The position numbers and the translations under genes are program-made. The notes beneath the pieces are model-generated. The model did no database searches. It saw nothing but the letters and a program-made list of their open reading frames with translations, and was not told the origin of the DNA. Shown here one piece after another: positions 49,896-58,465 of a DNA stretch of 64,000 bases. Origin of the DNA: Aeromonas salmonicida subsp. salmonicida (lineage in GTDB: Bacteria > Pseudomonadota > Gammaproteobacteria > Enterobacterales > Aeromonadaceae). Every line of letters starts with the position of its first letter. Within the stretch, counting starts at the first letter, position 1. Where the stretch lies: the NCBI RefSeq assembly GCF_001643305.1, contig NZ_LSGW01000012.1:1-64000 (forward strand). The letters run 5' to 3'.

Positions 49896-51155
49896 ATGAA
49901 AATGAATAAATTGACGGTTGCCATCCTCATTTCGATGCTGGTTGGCATCCTGACTGGTCAGGGCTATCGCATGTTTGCCCCGGATCAGGCCGCAGGCTTT
50001 GCGGACGATATCACCATACTGACCGACATCTTTTTGCGTCTGATCAAGATGATCATCGCCCCCCTTGTCTTCACTACTCTGGTCGTCGGCATCGCCAAAA
50101 TGGGCGACACCCGCACTGTCGGTCGCATTGGCGCCAAGACCCTTGGCTGGTTCATGCTGGCCTCCCTGCTCTCCCTGAGCCTGGGACTGGTGATGGTTAC
50201 CCTGCTGCAACCGGGCGTGGGTCTCTCTCTCTCCTTGCCGGATGATACCGCCAGCTCCGGTGTGGTCGTCACCGCCATCTCCCTCAAGGACTTTGTCACC
50301 CACGCCATACCGAAAAGCGTGGTAGAGGCCATGGCCACCAACGAGATCCTGCAGATAGTAGTGTTCTCCCTCTTCTTCGGGCTGGCTGCCGCTGCTCTGG
50401 GCGATGCCGCCAAGCCGGTAGTCAAACTGATGGCAAGCGGTGCCGAGATCATGCTGAAAGTGACCGGCTACGTGATGAACTTCGCTCCGTTCGCGGTATT
50501 TGGTGCCATCTCGGCCATGGTCGCCAAGGAAGGTCTCAGCATCCTGGCCACCTACGGCACCTTCATGGCGCAATTCTATCTGGCGCTGGGTTGCCTCTGG
50601 CTGCTGCTGATTGCCATGGGCAGTCTGTTTATCCGCCGCCGCATCCTGACCCTGCTGGCCATGATCCGCGAACCCATACTGCTCGCCTTCTCCACCGCCA
50701 GCTCCGAAGCTGCCTACCCCAAAACCCTGGATCGATTGGAGAAATTTGGTTGTGACAAGCGCATCGCCAGCTTCGTGCTGCCCATGGGCTACTCCTTCAA
50801 CCTGGATGGCTCCATGATGTACTGCACCTTTGCGGTCATGTTCATCGCCCAGGCCTATGGCATAGAGCTCTCCCTGGCTCAGCAGATCACCATGCTGTTG
50901 CTGTTGATGGTCACCTCCAAGGGAATGGCCGGTGTGCCACGCGCCTCGCTGGTGGTCATCGCTGCCACTCTCAACCAGTTCCACATCCCGGAGGCAGGCA
51001 TTCTACTGCTGCTGGGTATCGACCATTTCCTCGACATGGGCCGTTCAGCCACCAACGTGCTGGGCAATGCCATCGCCGCCAGCGTGGTGGCCAAGACCGA
51101 AGACAGCCTGGGGGAAACCGAGCCTCTGGGTGAGGTCGATACCGCCAAGGCGTGA
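49896..51155 (+). CDS. Dicarboxylate/amino acid:cation symporter
   Basis: 419 residues from ATG 49896. DAACS (GltP/DctA) family with eight helices and two re-entrant hairpins. Hairpin 1 has the serine-rich motif in LAFSTASSEAAYPK; the TM7 motif SFNLDGSMMY (NMDGT type, here with Leu and Ser), hairpin 2 SKGMAGVPRAS and the TM8 substrate site DHFLDMGRSATNVLGN are all visible. The TM8 Asp-Arg pair suits an acidic amino acid or C4-dicarboxylate. Which substrate and whether Na+ or H+ is used cannot be told. Followed by a terminator. Confidence 0.92.
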   Translation: MKMNKLTVAILISMLVGILTGQGYRMFAPDQAAGFADDITILTDIFLRLIKMIIAPLVFTTLVVGIAKMGDTRTVGRIGAKTLGWFMLASLLSLSLGLVMVTLLQPGVGLSLSLPDDTASSGVVVTAISLKDFVTHAIPKSVVEAMATNEILQIVVFSLFFGLAAAALGDAAKPVVKLMASGAEIMLKVTGYVMNFAPFAVFGAISAMVAKEGLSILATYGTFMAQFYLALGCLWLLLIAMGSLFIRRRILTLLAMIREPILLAFSTASSEAAYPKTLDRLEKFGCDKRIASFVLPMGYSFNLDGSMMYCTFAVMFIAQAYGIELSLAQQITMLLLLMVTSKGMAGVPRASLVVIAATLNQFHIPEAGILLLLGIDHFLDMGRSATNVLGNAIAASVVAKTEDSLGETEPLGEVDTAKA

Positions 51156-51180
51156 TCCGCCCCTCCCCCCGAAAAGTAGA

Positions 51181-51208
51181 ACGGCCCGCTGATGCGGGCC
51201 GTTTTTTA
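51181..51208. terminator. Terminator between symporter and methyltransferase genes
   Basis: Stem ACGGCCCGC / GCGGGCCGT with loop TGAT, followed by TTTTT. Confidence 0.9.
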
Positions 51209-51236
51209 TCTGCGTTTTTTCAGCGTGTCGCGCGGC

Positions 51237-51677
51237 TCAGCACCAGCGACGAACCCGCCGGCAGTACTCTGCATACGCTTCACCGAAGCGAGCCTGCAGG
51301 GCCCGCTCTTCCGGCACGATTTGAAAACGGTCGAGCCAGCCCCACAGCACCAGGGGCCCGATCCAGACCCCCATACCACCCAGATAGCAGGCCAGCGCCA
51401 TTGTCCAGCAGAGCAGCCCCAGGTACATGGGATTGCGGCTGAGCCGATAAAGCCCTGTGGTCACCAGCACACTGGCCTGCGCCGGCCGGGTTGGACTGAC
51501 AGTGGTGCCATGCTGGCGAAAGCGCAGCACGCCGCCAAAACCGAACACACAGCCGACCACCGTCAACAGCAGGGCCAGCTCTGGCCACCCCTCCCCGCTA
51601 CCGCCCCCCAACACCATGGCCAGCACCACTATGCCAAACAGCAGAACAGGCGGTACACGACACTCCAGATCTCTCAT
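51237..51677 (-). CDS. Isoprenylcysteine/phospholipid methyltransferase-like membrane protein
   Basis: 146 residues with about four helices. The ICMT/PEMT signature is present: TGLYRLSRNPMYLGLLCW (near residue 75) and the terminal EERALQARFGEAYAEYCRRVRRW. Enzymes of this fold use SAM to methylate a lipid or an isoprenylated thiol at the membrane; the bacterial substrate is unknown. Convergent with the symporter gene. Confidence 0.85.
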   Translation of the reverse strand: MRDLECRVPPVLLFGIVVLAMVLGGGSGEGWPELALLLTVVGCVFGFGGVLRFRQHGTTVSPTRPAQASVLVTTGLYRLSRNPMYLGLLCWTMALACYLGGMGVWIGPLVLWGWLDRFQIVPEERALQARFGEAYAEYCRRVRRWC

Positions 51678-51868
51678 CTACTGGCTCCCATGAGACGTGC
51701 CACAATCGACACCTTGCGATACACTTCCAACGGGAATAATGCCGCAGGAAATTGACAAAGTTCATAACAATAACAATGCCTTGGCTACACTCTATCCCAT
51801 CTGCATGACAAAGGCCGAGATCAGGTCGGCATGCACCTAAACCCCAACAATAAAAAAGGAATCACCCC

Positions 51869-53095
51869 ATGCACAAGAAGACACTGCTGGCCACCTTGAT
51901 CCTGGGCCTGCTGGCCGGTCAAGCCGTCGCAGCCCCCTATCTGCCTCTGGCAAGCGATCATCGCAACGGTGAAGTACAAACCGCCAGCAACGCCTGGCTG
52001 GAAGTAGATCTGACCGCGTTTGAACAGAACCTGCAGACCCTCAAGACCCGCCTCGGCGACAAGGGCCCGCAGATCTGCGCCATCATGAAAGCGGATGCCT
52101 ACGGTCACGGTATCGACCTGCTGGTCCCCTCCGTGGTCAAGGCCAATATCCCCTGTATCGGCATCGCCAGCAACGAAGAGGCCCGCGTGGCGCGCGAGAA
52201 GGGGTTCAGCGGCCGCCTGATGCGGGTACGGGCCGCCACACCGATCGAAGTGGAACAGGCCCTGCCCTACAAGCTGGAAGAGCTGGTTGGCAGCCTGGTG
52301 AGTGCTCAGGGGATCTCCGACATCGCCCTGCGCCACCACACCACCATTCCGGTGCATGTCGCCCTCAACTCCGCCGGCATGAGCCGCAACGGCATCGACC
52401 TGCGTCTGGCCGATGCCAAGCAAGATGCGCTGGCCATGCTCAAGCTCAAGGGGATCACCCCGGTCGGCATCATGACCCACTTCCCGGTGGAGGAGAAAGA
52501 GGACGTCAAGCTGGGGCTGGCCCAGTTCAAGCTGGACTCCCAGTGGCTGCTGGAAGCAGGCAAGCTGGATCGCAGCAAGATCACCATCCATGCCGCCAAC
52601 TCCTTCGCCACCCTGGCAGTGCCGGACGCCTACTTTGACATGGTGCGCCCGGGCGGCCTGCTCTACGGCGACTCCATCCCCTCCTACACCGAATACAAGC
52701 GGGTGATGGCATTCAAGACCCAGGTCGCCTCGGTCAACCACTATGCGGCGGGCAACACAGTCGGTTATGACCGCACCTTTACTCTCAAACGTGACTCCTG
52801 GCTCGCCAACCTGCCTCTCGGTTACTCCGACGGCTATCGCCGTGCGCTCAGCAACAAGGCCTATGTGCTGATCCAGGGTCAGAAGGTGCCGGTGGTCGGC
52901 AAGACCTCCATGAACACCATCATGGTGGACGTGACCGATCTCAAAGGGGTAAAGCCCGGTGATGAAGTGGTGCTGTTTGGCCGTCAGGGTGAGTCAGAAG
53001 TGAAACAGGCTGATCTGGAGGAGTACAACGGCGCCCTGTTGGCGGACATGTACACCATCTGGGGCTACACCAACCCCAAGAAGATCAAACGCTGA
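51869..53095 (+). CDS. bsr: Periplasmic broad-specificity amino acid racemase
   Basis: 408 residues. A signal peptide of about 22 residues (GLLAGQAVAA) distinguishes it from cytosolic alanine racemase. The PLP lysine is K74 (IMKADAYGHG) and the second catalytic base is the Tyr in GNTVGYDRTF near 299, matching Vibrio BsrV numbering. The family racemises Lys, Arg, Met and other amino acids in the periplasm and supplies non-canonical D-amino acids that alter peptidoglycan and biofilms; A. hydrophila is known to have it. Monocistronic with its own terminator. Confidence 0.93.
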   Translation: MHKKTLLATLILGLLAGQAVAAPYLPLASDHRNGEVQTASNAWLEVDLTAFEQNLQTLKTRLGDKGPQICAIMKADAYGHGIDLLVPSVVKANIPCIGIASNEEARVAREKGFSGRLMRVRAATPIEVEQALPYKLEELVGSLVSAQGISDIALRHHTTIPVHVALNSAGMSRNGIDLRLADAKQDALAMLKLKGITPVGIMTHFPVEEKEDVKLGLAQFKLDSQWLLEAGKLDRSKITIHAANSFATLAVPDAYFDMVRPGGLLYGDSIPSYTEYKRVMAFKTQVASVNHYAAGNTVGYDRTFTLKRDSWLANLPLGYSDGYRRALSNKAYVLIQGQKVPVVGKTSMNTIMVDVTDLKGVKPGDEVVLFGRQGESEVKQADLEEYNGALLADMYTIWGYTNPKKIKR

Positions 53096-53107
53096 TAACG
53101 CGATATG

Positions 53108-53137
53108 AAAAAGGGCTCCCGCGGGAGCCCTTTTTAT
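53108..53137. terminator. Terminator between bsr and terC
   Basis: Stem AAAAAGGGCTCCC / GGGAGCCCTTTTT with loop GC, between convergent genes, followed by T on both strands. Confidence 0.92.
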
Positions 53138-53148
53138 TGGTGCAGCGT

Positions 53149-54093
53149 TTAAGCCACTTTTTTACGGGTCACAAACAGACTCAGCCCCATGGAAACCAGC
53201 AGGATCAGCGCCACCACGCCCAATGCAATGCCGGTCGGGATCTTGAAGATATCCAGCAGCAGCATCTTGACCCCGATAAACATCAGGATCAGTGCCAGAC
53301 CGTATTTCAGCAAGGCGAAGCGCTCGGCCACACCGGCCAGCAGGAAATACATGGCGCGCAGACCCATGATGGCGAAGATGTTGGAAGTCAGCACGATGAA
53401 GGGATCCGTGGTCACCGCGAAGATGGCCGGGATACTGTCCACCGCGAAGATGAGATCGCTCACCTCCACCAGCACCAGAATGAGCAGCAGCGGCGTCGCA
53501 TAACGCACACCGTCACGCCAGACGAAGAAGTTCTCCCCTTCCAGAGTCTCGGTCACCTTGAAGCGACGGCGCATCCAGCCCAGCAGCGGGTTGTTGGCCA
53601 AGTCAGGTTCCTTGTCGGCGGCCCACAGCATCTTGACCCCGGTCAGCAGCAGGAAGGCGCCAAACAGATAGAGGATCCAGTGGAACTGCTCGATGAGCCA
53701 GCTGCCCGCGAACACCATGCCGGCGCGCATCACTATGGCACCCAGTACCCCGTACAGCAGCACTCGGCGCTGCAACTCGGCCGGGATGGCGAAGTAACCA
53801 AACAGCATCAGCCAGACGAAGACGTTGTCCACCGCCAGCGCTTTCTCGATGAGATAGCCGGTGAGGAACTCCAGCCCCTTCTGGTTGGCAATTTCGCGGC
53901 CTGCGCTGTGATCCAGCCAGAGCCAGATTGCCAGGTTGAAGAGCAGCGCCACGCTGACCCAGACCAGAGACCAGATGCCCGCCTCTTTGAGGGATACCTT
54001 GTGTGACTTGCCACCACCGACAAAGCGTATATCTATCCATAACAGGACCAGCACTATGCTGAAGAAACCGGTCCACATCCACCATTCACCCAT
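53149..54093 (-). CDS. TerC-family membrane protein (Alx-like)
   Basis: 314 residues from ATG 54093, chosen because GGGAG lies 8 bases upstream; ATG 54099 would be too close. About nine helices. The conserved acidic metal motifs are ALAVDNVFVWLMLFGYFAIP (near residue 70) and EVSDLIFAVDSIPAIFAVTTDPFIVLTSN (near 200), with RFKVTETLEGENFF between. E. coli Alx exports manganese and is controlled by a Mn/alkaline-pH riboswitch. The same kind of leader precedes this gene, so a role in Mn2+ homeostasis is likely. Confidence 0.9.
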   Translation of the reverse strand: MGEWWMWTGFFSIVLVLLWIDIRFVGGGKSHKVSLKEAGIWSLVWVSVALLFNLAIWLWLDHSAGREIANQKGLEFLTGYLIEKALAVDNVFVWLMLFGYFAIPAELQRRVLLYGVLGAIVMRAGMVFAGSWLIEQFHWILYLFGAFLLLTGVKMLWAADKEPDLANNPLLGWMRRRFKVTETLEGENFFVWRDGVRYATPLLLILVLVEVSDLIFAVDSIPAIFAVTTDPFIVLTSNIFAIMGLRAMYFLLAGVAERFALLKYGLALILMFIGVKMLLLDIFKIPTGIALGVVALILLVSMGLSLFVTRKKVA

Positions 54094-54104
54094 GTTCATC
54101 TCTC

Positions 54105-54143
54105 CCAAAAACGACAAAACCCACGACCGAGAGGCGTGGGTTT
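54105..54143 (-). terminator. Terminator-like hairpin in the terC leader
   Basis: Read on the minus strand: AAACCCACG (54143-54135), loop CCTCTCGGT, CGTGGGTTT (54125-54117), then TGTCGTTTTT and directly GGGAGAG, the terC ribosome binding site. A 9-bp perfect stem with U-rich tail, able to stop transcription or to control access to the start. Nine bases spanning its stem edge and loop (54127-54135) are complementary to 54166-54174 in the riboswitch. Confidence 0.75.
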
Positions 54144-54160
54144 GCGTTTGGAGCAGATAC

Positions 54161-54284
54161 ACCTTGCCTCTCGGCAAGGTCTCACTTACAGCTGATTTGC
54201 ATCAACTGCCCGGCTGCCGGGTGCACTGCAGGATATGGGTGCACCGTAATGACGACAAACCAGCGAGAAGTTACTCCCCTTGTT
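54161..54284 (-). promoter_or_regulatory. Probable yybP-ykoY manganese riboswitch upstream of terC
   Basis: Minus-strand features of this class: CAAGG followed by GGGGAGTA (+ strand 54272-54279 as complement) near the start, and GTGAGACCTTGCC near the end (54185-54167). CAAGG can pair with CCTTG to close helix P1. CCTTGCC can instead pair with GGCAAGG just downstream (loop GAGA), giving the alternative state. The two conserved internal-loop strands are the main identifying motif. The downstream gene is terC, the classic member of this regulon. No structure program was run. Confidence 0.85.
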
Positions 54285-54290
54285 GGGCGG

Positions 54291-54319
54291 ATAGTAACAG
54301 CGACCAAAGATAACGCCAA
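54291..54319 (-). promoter_or_regulatory. Likely promoter of the terC leader
   Basis: On the minus strand TTGGCG (54319-54314), 17-base spacer, TACTAT (54296-54291). Transcription would start near 54284, at the first riboswitch helix. Confidence 0.65.
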
Positions 54320-54346
54320 GAGGCATCTTCACCTCTTGCCAAAATT

Positions 54347-54372
54347 AATCGGGGCACCACCAGGATGCCCCG
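54347..54372 (-). terminator. Probable terminator of the opp operon
   Basis: On the minus strand GGGGCATCCTGGTGGTGCCCC (stem GGGGCA / TGCCCC), followed by GATTAATTTT. The stem is short and the U-run interrupted, so it is a moderate terminator. It lies 24 bases after oppF. Confidence 0.6.
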
Positions 54373-54395
54373 CAAACGCGTTCAACAAACCAGCA

Positions 54396-55391
54396 TCAAA
54401 GCGGATCGGCCTTGAGGCAGGAGACCGCATGGTCGAAATTGCCCTCCAACTGGGGCCGGGTCTTGGCACACTCGGGACCCGCCACCGGGCAGCGGGTGCG
54501 AAACACGCAGCCGGACGGCGGATTCATGGGCGATGGCAAGTCCCCTTCCAGGATCTGGATGACCTTGCTGCGCTCCGGATCCGGATCCGGAATGGGCACG
54601 GCCGACATCAGCGCCTTGGTGTAGGGATGCAGGGGGTTTGCGAAGATCTCCTTGCGAGTGCCCAGCTCCACCGCATTGCCCAGATACATCACCAGCACCC
54701 GATCCGAGATGTGCTTGACCACGGACAAGTCGTGGGCGATGAAGATGAGCGACAGCCCCATCTCCTTCTGGATAGCCTTGAGCAGGTTCACCACCTGAGC
54801 CTGGATGGAGACATCCAGCGCCGAGACAGGCTCGTCACAGATGATCATCTTGGGTTCCAGGATCAGCGCCCGGGCGATGCCGATACGCTGGCACTGGCCG
54901 CCGGAGAACTCGTGCGGATAGCGGTTCACCAGGTTGGGCAAGAGGCCCACCTTGGTCATCATGGTGCGCACCTTCTCCTTCACCTGCTCTTTGGAAAGGT
55001 TCGGATAGAAGGTGATGAGCGGCTCGGCGATGATGTCGCCGATGGTCATGCGCGGATTCAGGGAGGCCAGCGGATCCTGGAAGATCATCTGGATCTCCTT
55101 GCGCTTCTCCCGCAGCGCCTTCTGGTCGAGCTTGGTCAGATCGTTGCCCAGCCACACCACCTTGCCGTCAGTGGCCGGCACCAGGCCTATCAGGGCACGG
55201 GCAAAGGTGGATTTGCCACAGCCGGACTCCCCCACCACACCCAGGGTCTCCCCTTCGTACAGGCGCAGGGTCACGCCGTCTACCGCCTTCAACGCCGAGG
55301 GCTTGGCCCAAGGCCAGGCCCTGTCACTCTTGATGCTGAAGTGGACCTTGAGGTCGGACACTTCCAGCAGCAGTTTCTTGTCAGTACCCAT
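54396..55391 (-). CDS. oppF: Oligopeptide ABC transporter, ATP-binding protein OppF
   Basis: 331 residues. Walker A GESGCGKSTFARAL, signature FSGGQCQRIGIARAL, Walker B MIICDEPVSALD, and the C-terminal oligopeptide domain with the cysteine pattern CVFRTRCPVAGPEC that may hold an iron-sulfur cluster in this family. Partners with OppD. It is preceded by a 37-codon ORF that copies the tail of OppD. Confidence 0.95.
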   Translation of the reverse strand: MGTDKKLLLEVSDLKVHFSIKSDRAWPWAKPSALKAVDGVTLRLYEGETLGVVGESGCGKSTFARALIGLVPATDGKVVWLGNDLTKLDQKALREKRKEIQMIFQDPLASLNPRMTIGDIIAEPLITFYPNLSKEQVKEKVRTMMTKVGLLPNLVNRYPHEFSGGQCQRIGIARALILEPKMIICDEPVSALDVSIQAQVVNLLKAIQKEMGLSLIFIAHDLSVVKHISDRVLVMYLGNAVELGTRKEIFANPLHPYTKALMSAVPIPDPDPERSKVIQILEGDLPSPMNPPSGCVFRTRCPVAGPECAKTRPQLEGNFDHAVSCLKADPL

Positions 55392-55505
55392 TTAATTCGC
55401 CCCCTTGATCATGGCATCCGATACCCAATGGCAAGCCCGCTCGCGGCCGTCGTTGCACGGCGTCAGGAGCATGGAGGATTGCTGGCCGCATATCACAGCA
55501 TTCAT
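55392..55505 (-). CDS. 37-codon ORF copying the OppD C-terminus
   Basis: The ATG at 55505 overlaps the oppD stop (ATGA) and has a strong GGAGGTGAG ribosome binding site; the TAA abuts the oppF ATG. The peptide contains [19 protein letters not shown] and RACHWVSDA, nearly the same as the OppD end ([26 protein letters not shown]). At DNA level 55408-55490 repeats 55526-55608 with about one change in six bases. It is a partial tandem duplication that has been trimmed to a coupled mini-gene, or a remnant of a longer ABC gene. Translation likely, function unknown. Confidence 0.6.
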   Translation of the reverse strand: MNAVICGQQSSMLLTPCNDGRERACHWVSDAMIKGAN

Positions 55506-56488
55506 ACGCTCACCTCCTTGGTATTTATGGCATCAGACACCCAATGACAGGCCCGCTCGCGGCCGTCGTTGAACGGCGTCAGAACAGGTGACTGCTGGCC
55601 GCAAATCTCGCTCACCCTGTGGCAGCGCTCCTGGAAGGGGCAGCCGGTGGGCAGACGCAGCAGGTTAGGCGGATTGCCCGGTATGGTAGGCAGCTCTTCC
55701 CCTTCGGTATCGAGGCGGGGAATGGCGCGCAGCAAGCCTTCGGTATAGGGATGGCTCGGGCGATAGAAAATATCGTTCACCCGGCCGTACTCCATGGTAC
55801 GACCGGCGTACATCACCAGCACCTTGTCACAGATACCCGCTACTACGCCCAAGTCGTGGGTGATCATGATGATGGAGGTGTTGAACTCGCGCTTGAGCTC
55901 GTTCATCAGCGTCATGATCTGGGCCTGCACCGTCACGTCCAACGCAGTGGTCGGCTCATCGGCGATAAGCAGCTGCGGCCGGCAGAGCAGGGCCATGGCG
56001 ATCATCACCCGTTGGCGCATGCCACCGGAAAACTCGTGGGGATACATGTTCATCCGCTTGCGCGACTCGGGGATCTTCACCGCATCCAGCATGCGCACCG
56101 ACTCTTCGAACGCCTCGGCCTTGCTCACCCCCTTGTGCAGCATCAGCACTTCCATCAGCTGATCCTTCACCTTCATGTAGGGATTCAGCGAGGTCATGGG
56201 GTCCTGGAAGATCATGGCGATCTTCTCGGAGCGGATCTTGTTGAGCTTGTGCTCCGGCAGATTGAGGATCTCGTCACCCTGAAACTTGGCCGACCCCGTT
56301 ATGATGCCGTTCTTGGCCAGCAGCCCCATGATGGCAAAGGCCGTCTGGGACTTGCCGGAGCCAGATTCGCCGACGATCCCCAGAGTTTCGCCTGCGGCGA
56401 GAGAGAAATTGAGGTCGTTGACCGCCACCACATTGCCATCCGGAGTCTTGAACTCGACTCGCAGATCTTTTACATCCAGTAATTTCAT
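55502..56488 (-). CDS. oppD: Oligopeptide ABC transporter, ATP-binding protein OppD
   Basis: 328 residues. Walker [15 protein letters not shown], signature [15 protein letters not shown], Walker [14 protein letters not shown]-loop [10 protein letters not shown], and the oligopeptide C-terminal domain with cysteines in [11 protein letters not shown] and RACHW. It hydrolyses ATP with OppF to drive peptide import. The last 25 codons are duplicated immediately downstream. Confidence 0.95.
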   Translation of the reverse strand: MKLLDVKDLRVEFKTPDGNVVAVNDLNFSLAAGETLGIVGESGSGKSQTAFAIMGLLAKNGIITGSAKFQGDEILNLPEHKLNKIRSEKIAMIFQDPMTSLNPYMKVKDQLMEVLMLHKGVSKAEAFEESVRMLDAVKIPESRKRMNMYPHEFSGGMRQRVMIAMALLCRPQLLIADEPTTALDVTVQAQIMTLMNELKREFNTSIIMITHDLGVVAGICDKVLVMYAGRTMEYGRVNDIFYRPSHPYTEGLLRAIPRLDTEGEELPTIPGNPPNLLRLPTGCPFQERCHRVSEICGQQSPVLTPFNDGRERACHWVSDAINTKEVSV

Positions 56489-56520
56489 AAAAACTCCTTA
56501 TCGATCTTTGGCCGCTCTTG

Positions 56521-57432
56521 TTATCGATCCTTCGGATCGAGTGCGTCACGCAGACCATCCCCGAGGAAATTGAAGCAAAACAGGGTCACCACCATGAAAC
56601 CGGCAGGGAACAAGAGTTGCCATATGGCCACTTCCATCGACTTGGAGCCTTCATCCAGCAGGGCACCCCAGCTGGTCATGGGTTCCTGGACGCCGAGGCC
56701 CAGAAAACTCAGGAAGGATTCAAACATGATCATGCCCGGCACCAGCAAGGTGGCGTAGACGGCCACGATACCGAGCACGTTCGGCACTATGTGACGGGTG
56801 ATGATCTTCCACTTGGAGACGCCACAGACGTGAGCCGCCTCGATAAACTCCTTGCTCTTGAGGCTCAGGGTCTGGCCTCGCACGATCCGCGCCATGTCGA
56901 GCCAGCTTACAGCCCCGATGGCAATGAAGATGAGCGCCAGATTGCGGCCAAAGAAGGTCACCAGCATGATCACAAAGAACATGAAGGGGAAGGCGTTGAG
57001 GATCTCGAGAATCCGCATCATCAGGCTGTCGACCCGACCACCGATGAAACCGGACGCCGCGCCATACAGGGTGCCGATGACCACGGCCACCATGGCCCCC
57101 ATGATGCCGACCATCAGCGAGATGCGGCCACCCAAGAGGGTGCGCACGAACAGATCACGCCCCAGACTGTCGGTACCGAACCAGTGGCCGGCTTCCATAT
57201 CCGGCGCGGCCTGCATGGCGCCCCAATCCGGATCGTCGAAGGTGTATTGGGACAGGTGGGGACCGACGATCACCGCCAGACCGATAATAGTCAGTATGAT
57301 AAGGCTGGTCAGTGCAGCCCTGTTACGCAGGAAACGGCGACGGGCATCCTTCCACAGGGAGCGTCCCTCCACCACTTCCACTTGCTGTGCGAACGCCTCG
57401 ACGGCCTCGCGTTTTTCAGTTGTGACAACCAT
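56521..57432 (-). CDS. oppC: Oligopeptide ABC transporter, permease OppC
   Basis: 303 residues, same as E. coli (302). Cytoplasmic N-terminus with ARRRFLRNRAAL, first helix near 40-60, periplasmic loop with HWFGTDSLGRDLFVR typical of OppC/DppC, and permease core with the EAA loop EFIEAAHVCGVSKWKIITRHIVPN. Pairs with OppB. Confidence 0.95.
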   Translation of the reverse strand: MVVTTEKREAVEAFAQQVEVVEGRSLWKDARRRFLRNRAALTSLIILTIIGLAVIVGPHLSQYTFDDPDWGAMQAAPDMEAGHWFGTDSLGRDLFVRTLLGGRISLMVGIMGAMVAVVIGTLYGAASGFIGGRVDSLMMRILEILNAFPFMFFVIMLVTFFGRNLALIFIAIGAVSWLDMARIVRGQTLSLKSKEFIEAAHVCGVSKWKIITRHIVPNVLGIVAVYATLLVPGMIMFESFLSFLGLGVQEPMTSWGALLDEGSKSMEVAIWQLLFPAGFMVVTLFCFNFLGDGLRDALDPKDR

Positions 57433-57446
57433 GATGAACTCCCGAC

Positions 57447-58367
57447 TTAGTAACGGATCTTGGGATCGATAAAGGCATAGAGAATATCGACCACGGCGTT
57501 AAAGGTAATGGTGAGGGCACCGACCAGAATGGTCAGGCCAAGCACCATGGAGTAATCACGGTTGAGGGCACCGTTGACAAACAACTGACCAATTCCCGGC
57601 AGACCGAAAATGGTCTCTATCACCACTGAACCCGTGATGATGCCGACGAAGGCCGGCCCCAGATAGGAGACCACTGGCAGCATGGCCGGACGCAGCGCGT
57701 GTTTCAGTATGATGTGACGCAGCGGCAAGCCCTTGGCACGGGCGGTGCGGATAAAGTTGGAGTTCATGGTCTCGATCATGCTGCCACGCATGATGCGCGA
57801 GATGGCGGAGATGTAGTACATCATCATGCCAAATACCGGCAGTACCATGAATTGCACCCCGCCCCCCTGCCAGCCACCGGCCGGGAACCAGCCCAGATAG
57901 ATACTGAAGAAGAGCACCAGCAAGGGTGCCAGCACAAAGCCCGGGATCACCACACCAGCCATGGCCGACGACATCAAGAGATAGTCGATGAGGGTGTTCT
58001 GTTTCAAGGCTGCAATGGAGCCAAAGGTCACCCCCAGCAAGACGGCAAAGACGAAGGCCGCGCTCCCGATCTTGGCGGAAACAGGCAGCGCCTGGCTCAC
58101 CAGATCATTGACGCTGAAGTCCTTGTACTTGAAAGAGGGGCCCAGATCGCCCTGTACCAGGTTGCCAAGGTAGGTGAGGTATTGCACGCCGATGGGCTTG
58201 TCCAGGCCGTACTTGGCCTCGATATTGGCCAACACTTCCGGCGGCAGGGCACGTTCGCTGGTAAAGGGGTTGCCCGGCGCGAAGCGCATCATGAAGAAAG
58301 AGACGGTGATCAAGACCAGCAGAGTCGGGATCGCTTCCAATAGACGTTTAAAAATGAATTTCAACAT
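57447..58367 (-). CDS. oppB: Oligopeptide ABC transporter, permease OppB
   Basis: 306 residues from ATG 58367 (AGGAA upstream), identical in length to E. coli OppB. N-terminal LKFIFKRLLEAIPTLLVLITVSFFMMRFAPGNPF, conserved LGPSFKY, EAA loop NFIRTARAKGLPLRHIILKHALRP. Forms the channel with OppC. Confidence 0.95.
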   Translation of the reverse strand: MLKFIFKRLLEAIPTLLVLITVSFFMMRFAPGNPFTSERALPPEVLANIEAKYGLDKPIGVQYLTYLGNLVQGDLGPSFKYKDFSVNDLVSQALPVSAKIGSAAFVFAVLLGVTFGSIAALKQNTLIDYLLMSSAMAGVVIPGFVLAPLLVLFFSIYLGWFPAGGWQGGGVQFMVLPVFGMMMYYISAISRIMRGSMIETMNSNFIRTARAKGLPLRHIILKHALRPAMLPVVSYLGPAFVGIITGSVVIETIFGLPGIGQLFVNGALNRDYSMVLGLTILVGALTITFNAVVDILYAFIDPKIRY

Positions 58368-58414
58368 AGACAATTCCTGTCCTGTACTGCTTCCAAAGGG
58401 TCGCGGTTTTAATA

Positions 58415-58441
58415 CTAAGGCCCGCCGTCTGGCGGGCCTGC
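58415..58441 (-). terminator. Hairpin between oppA and oppB
   Basis: Stem GGCCCGCC / GGCGGGCC with a 4-base loop (58419-58438). No strong U-run follows on the minus strand, so it is more likely a partial terminator or RNA-stabilising hairpin that keeps oppA mRNA in excess over the membrane genes, as usual for such operons. Confidence 0.65.
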
Positions 58442-58465
58442 TTGTTATGCGACTTGTTATTTTAC

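Noticed and set aside
48940-49900. tRNA-Pro as an island boundary
   Set aside because: Only ordinary genes with native composition follow, and no second copy of the tRNA 3' end was seen.
51869-53095. Annotation as the housekeeping alanine racemase
   Set aside because: The signal peptide and overall sequence fit periplasmic Bsr instead.
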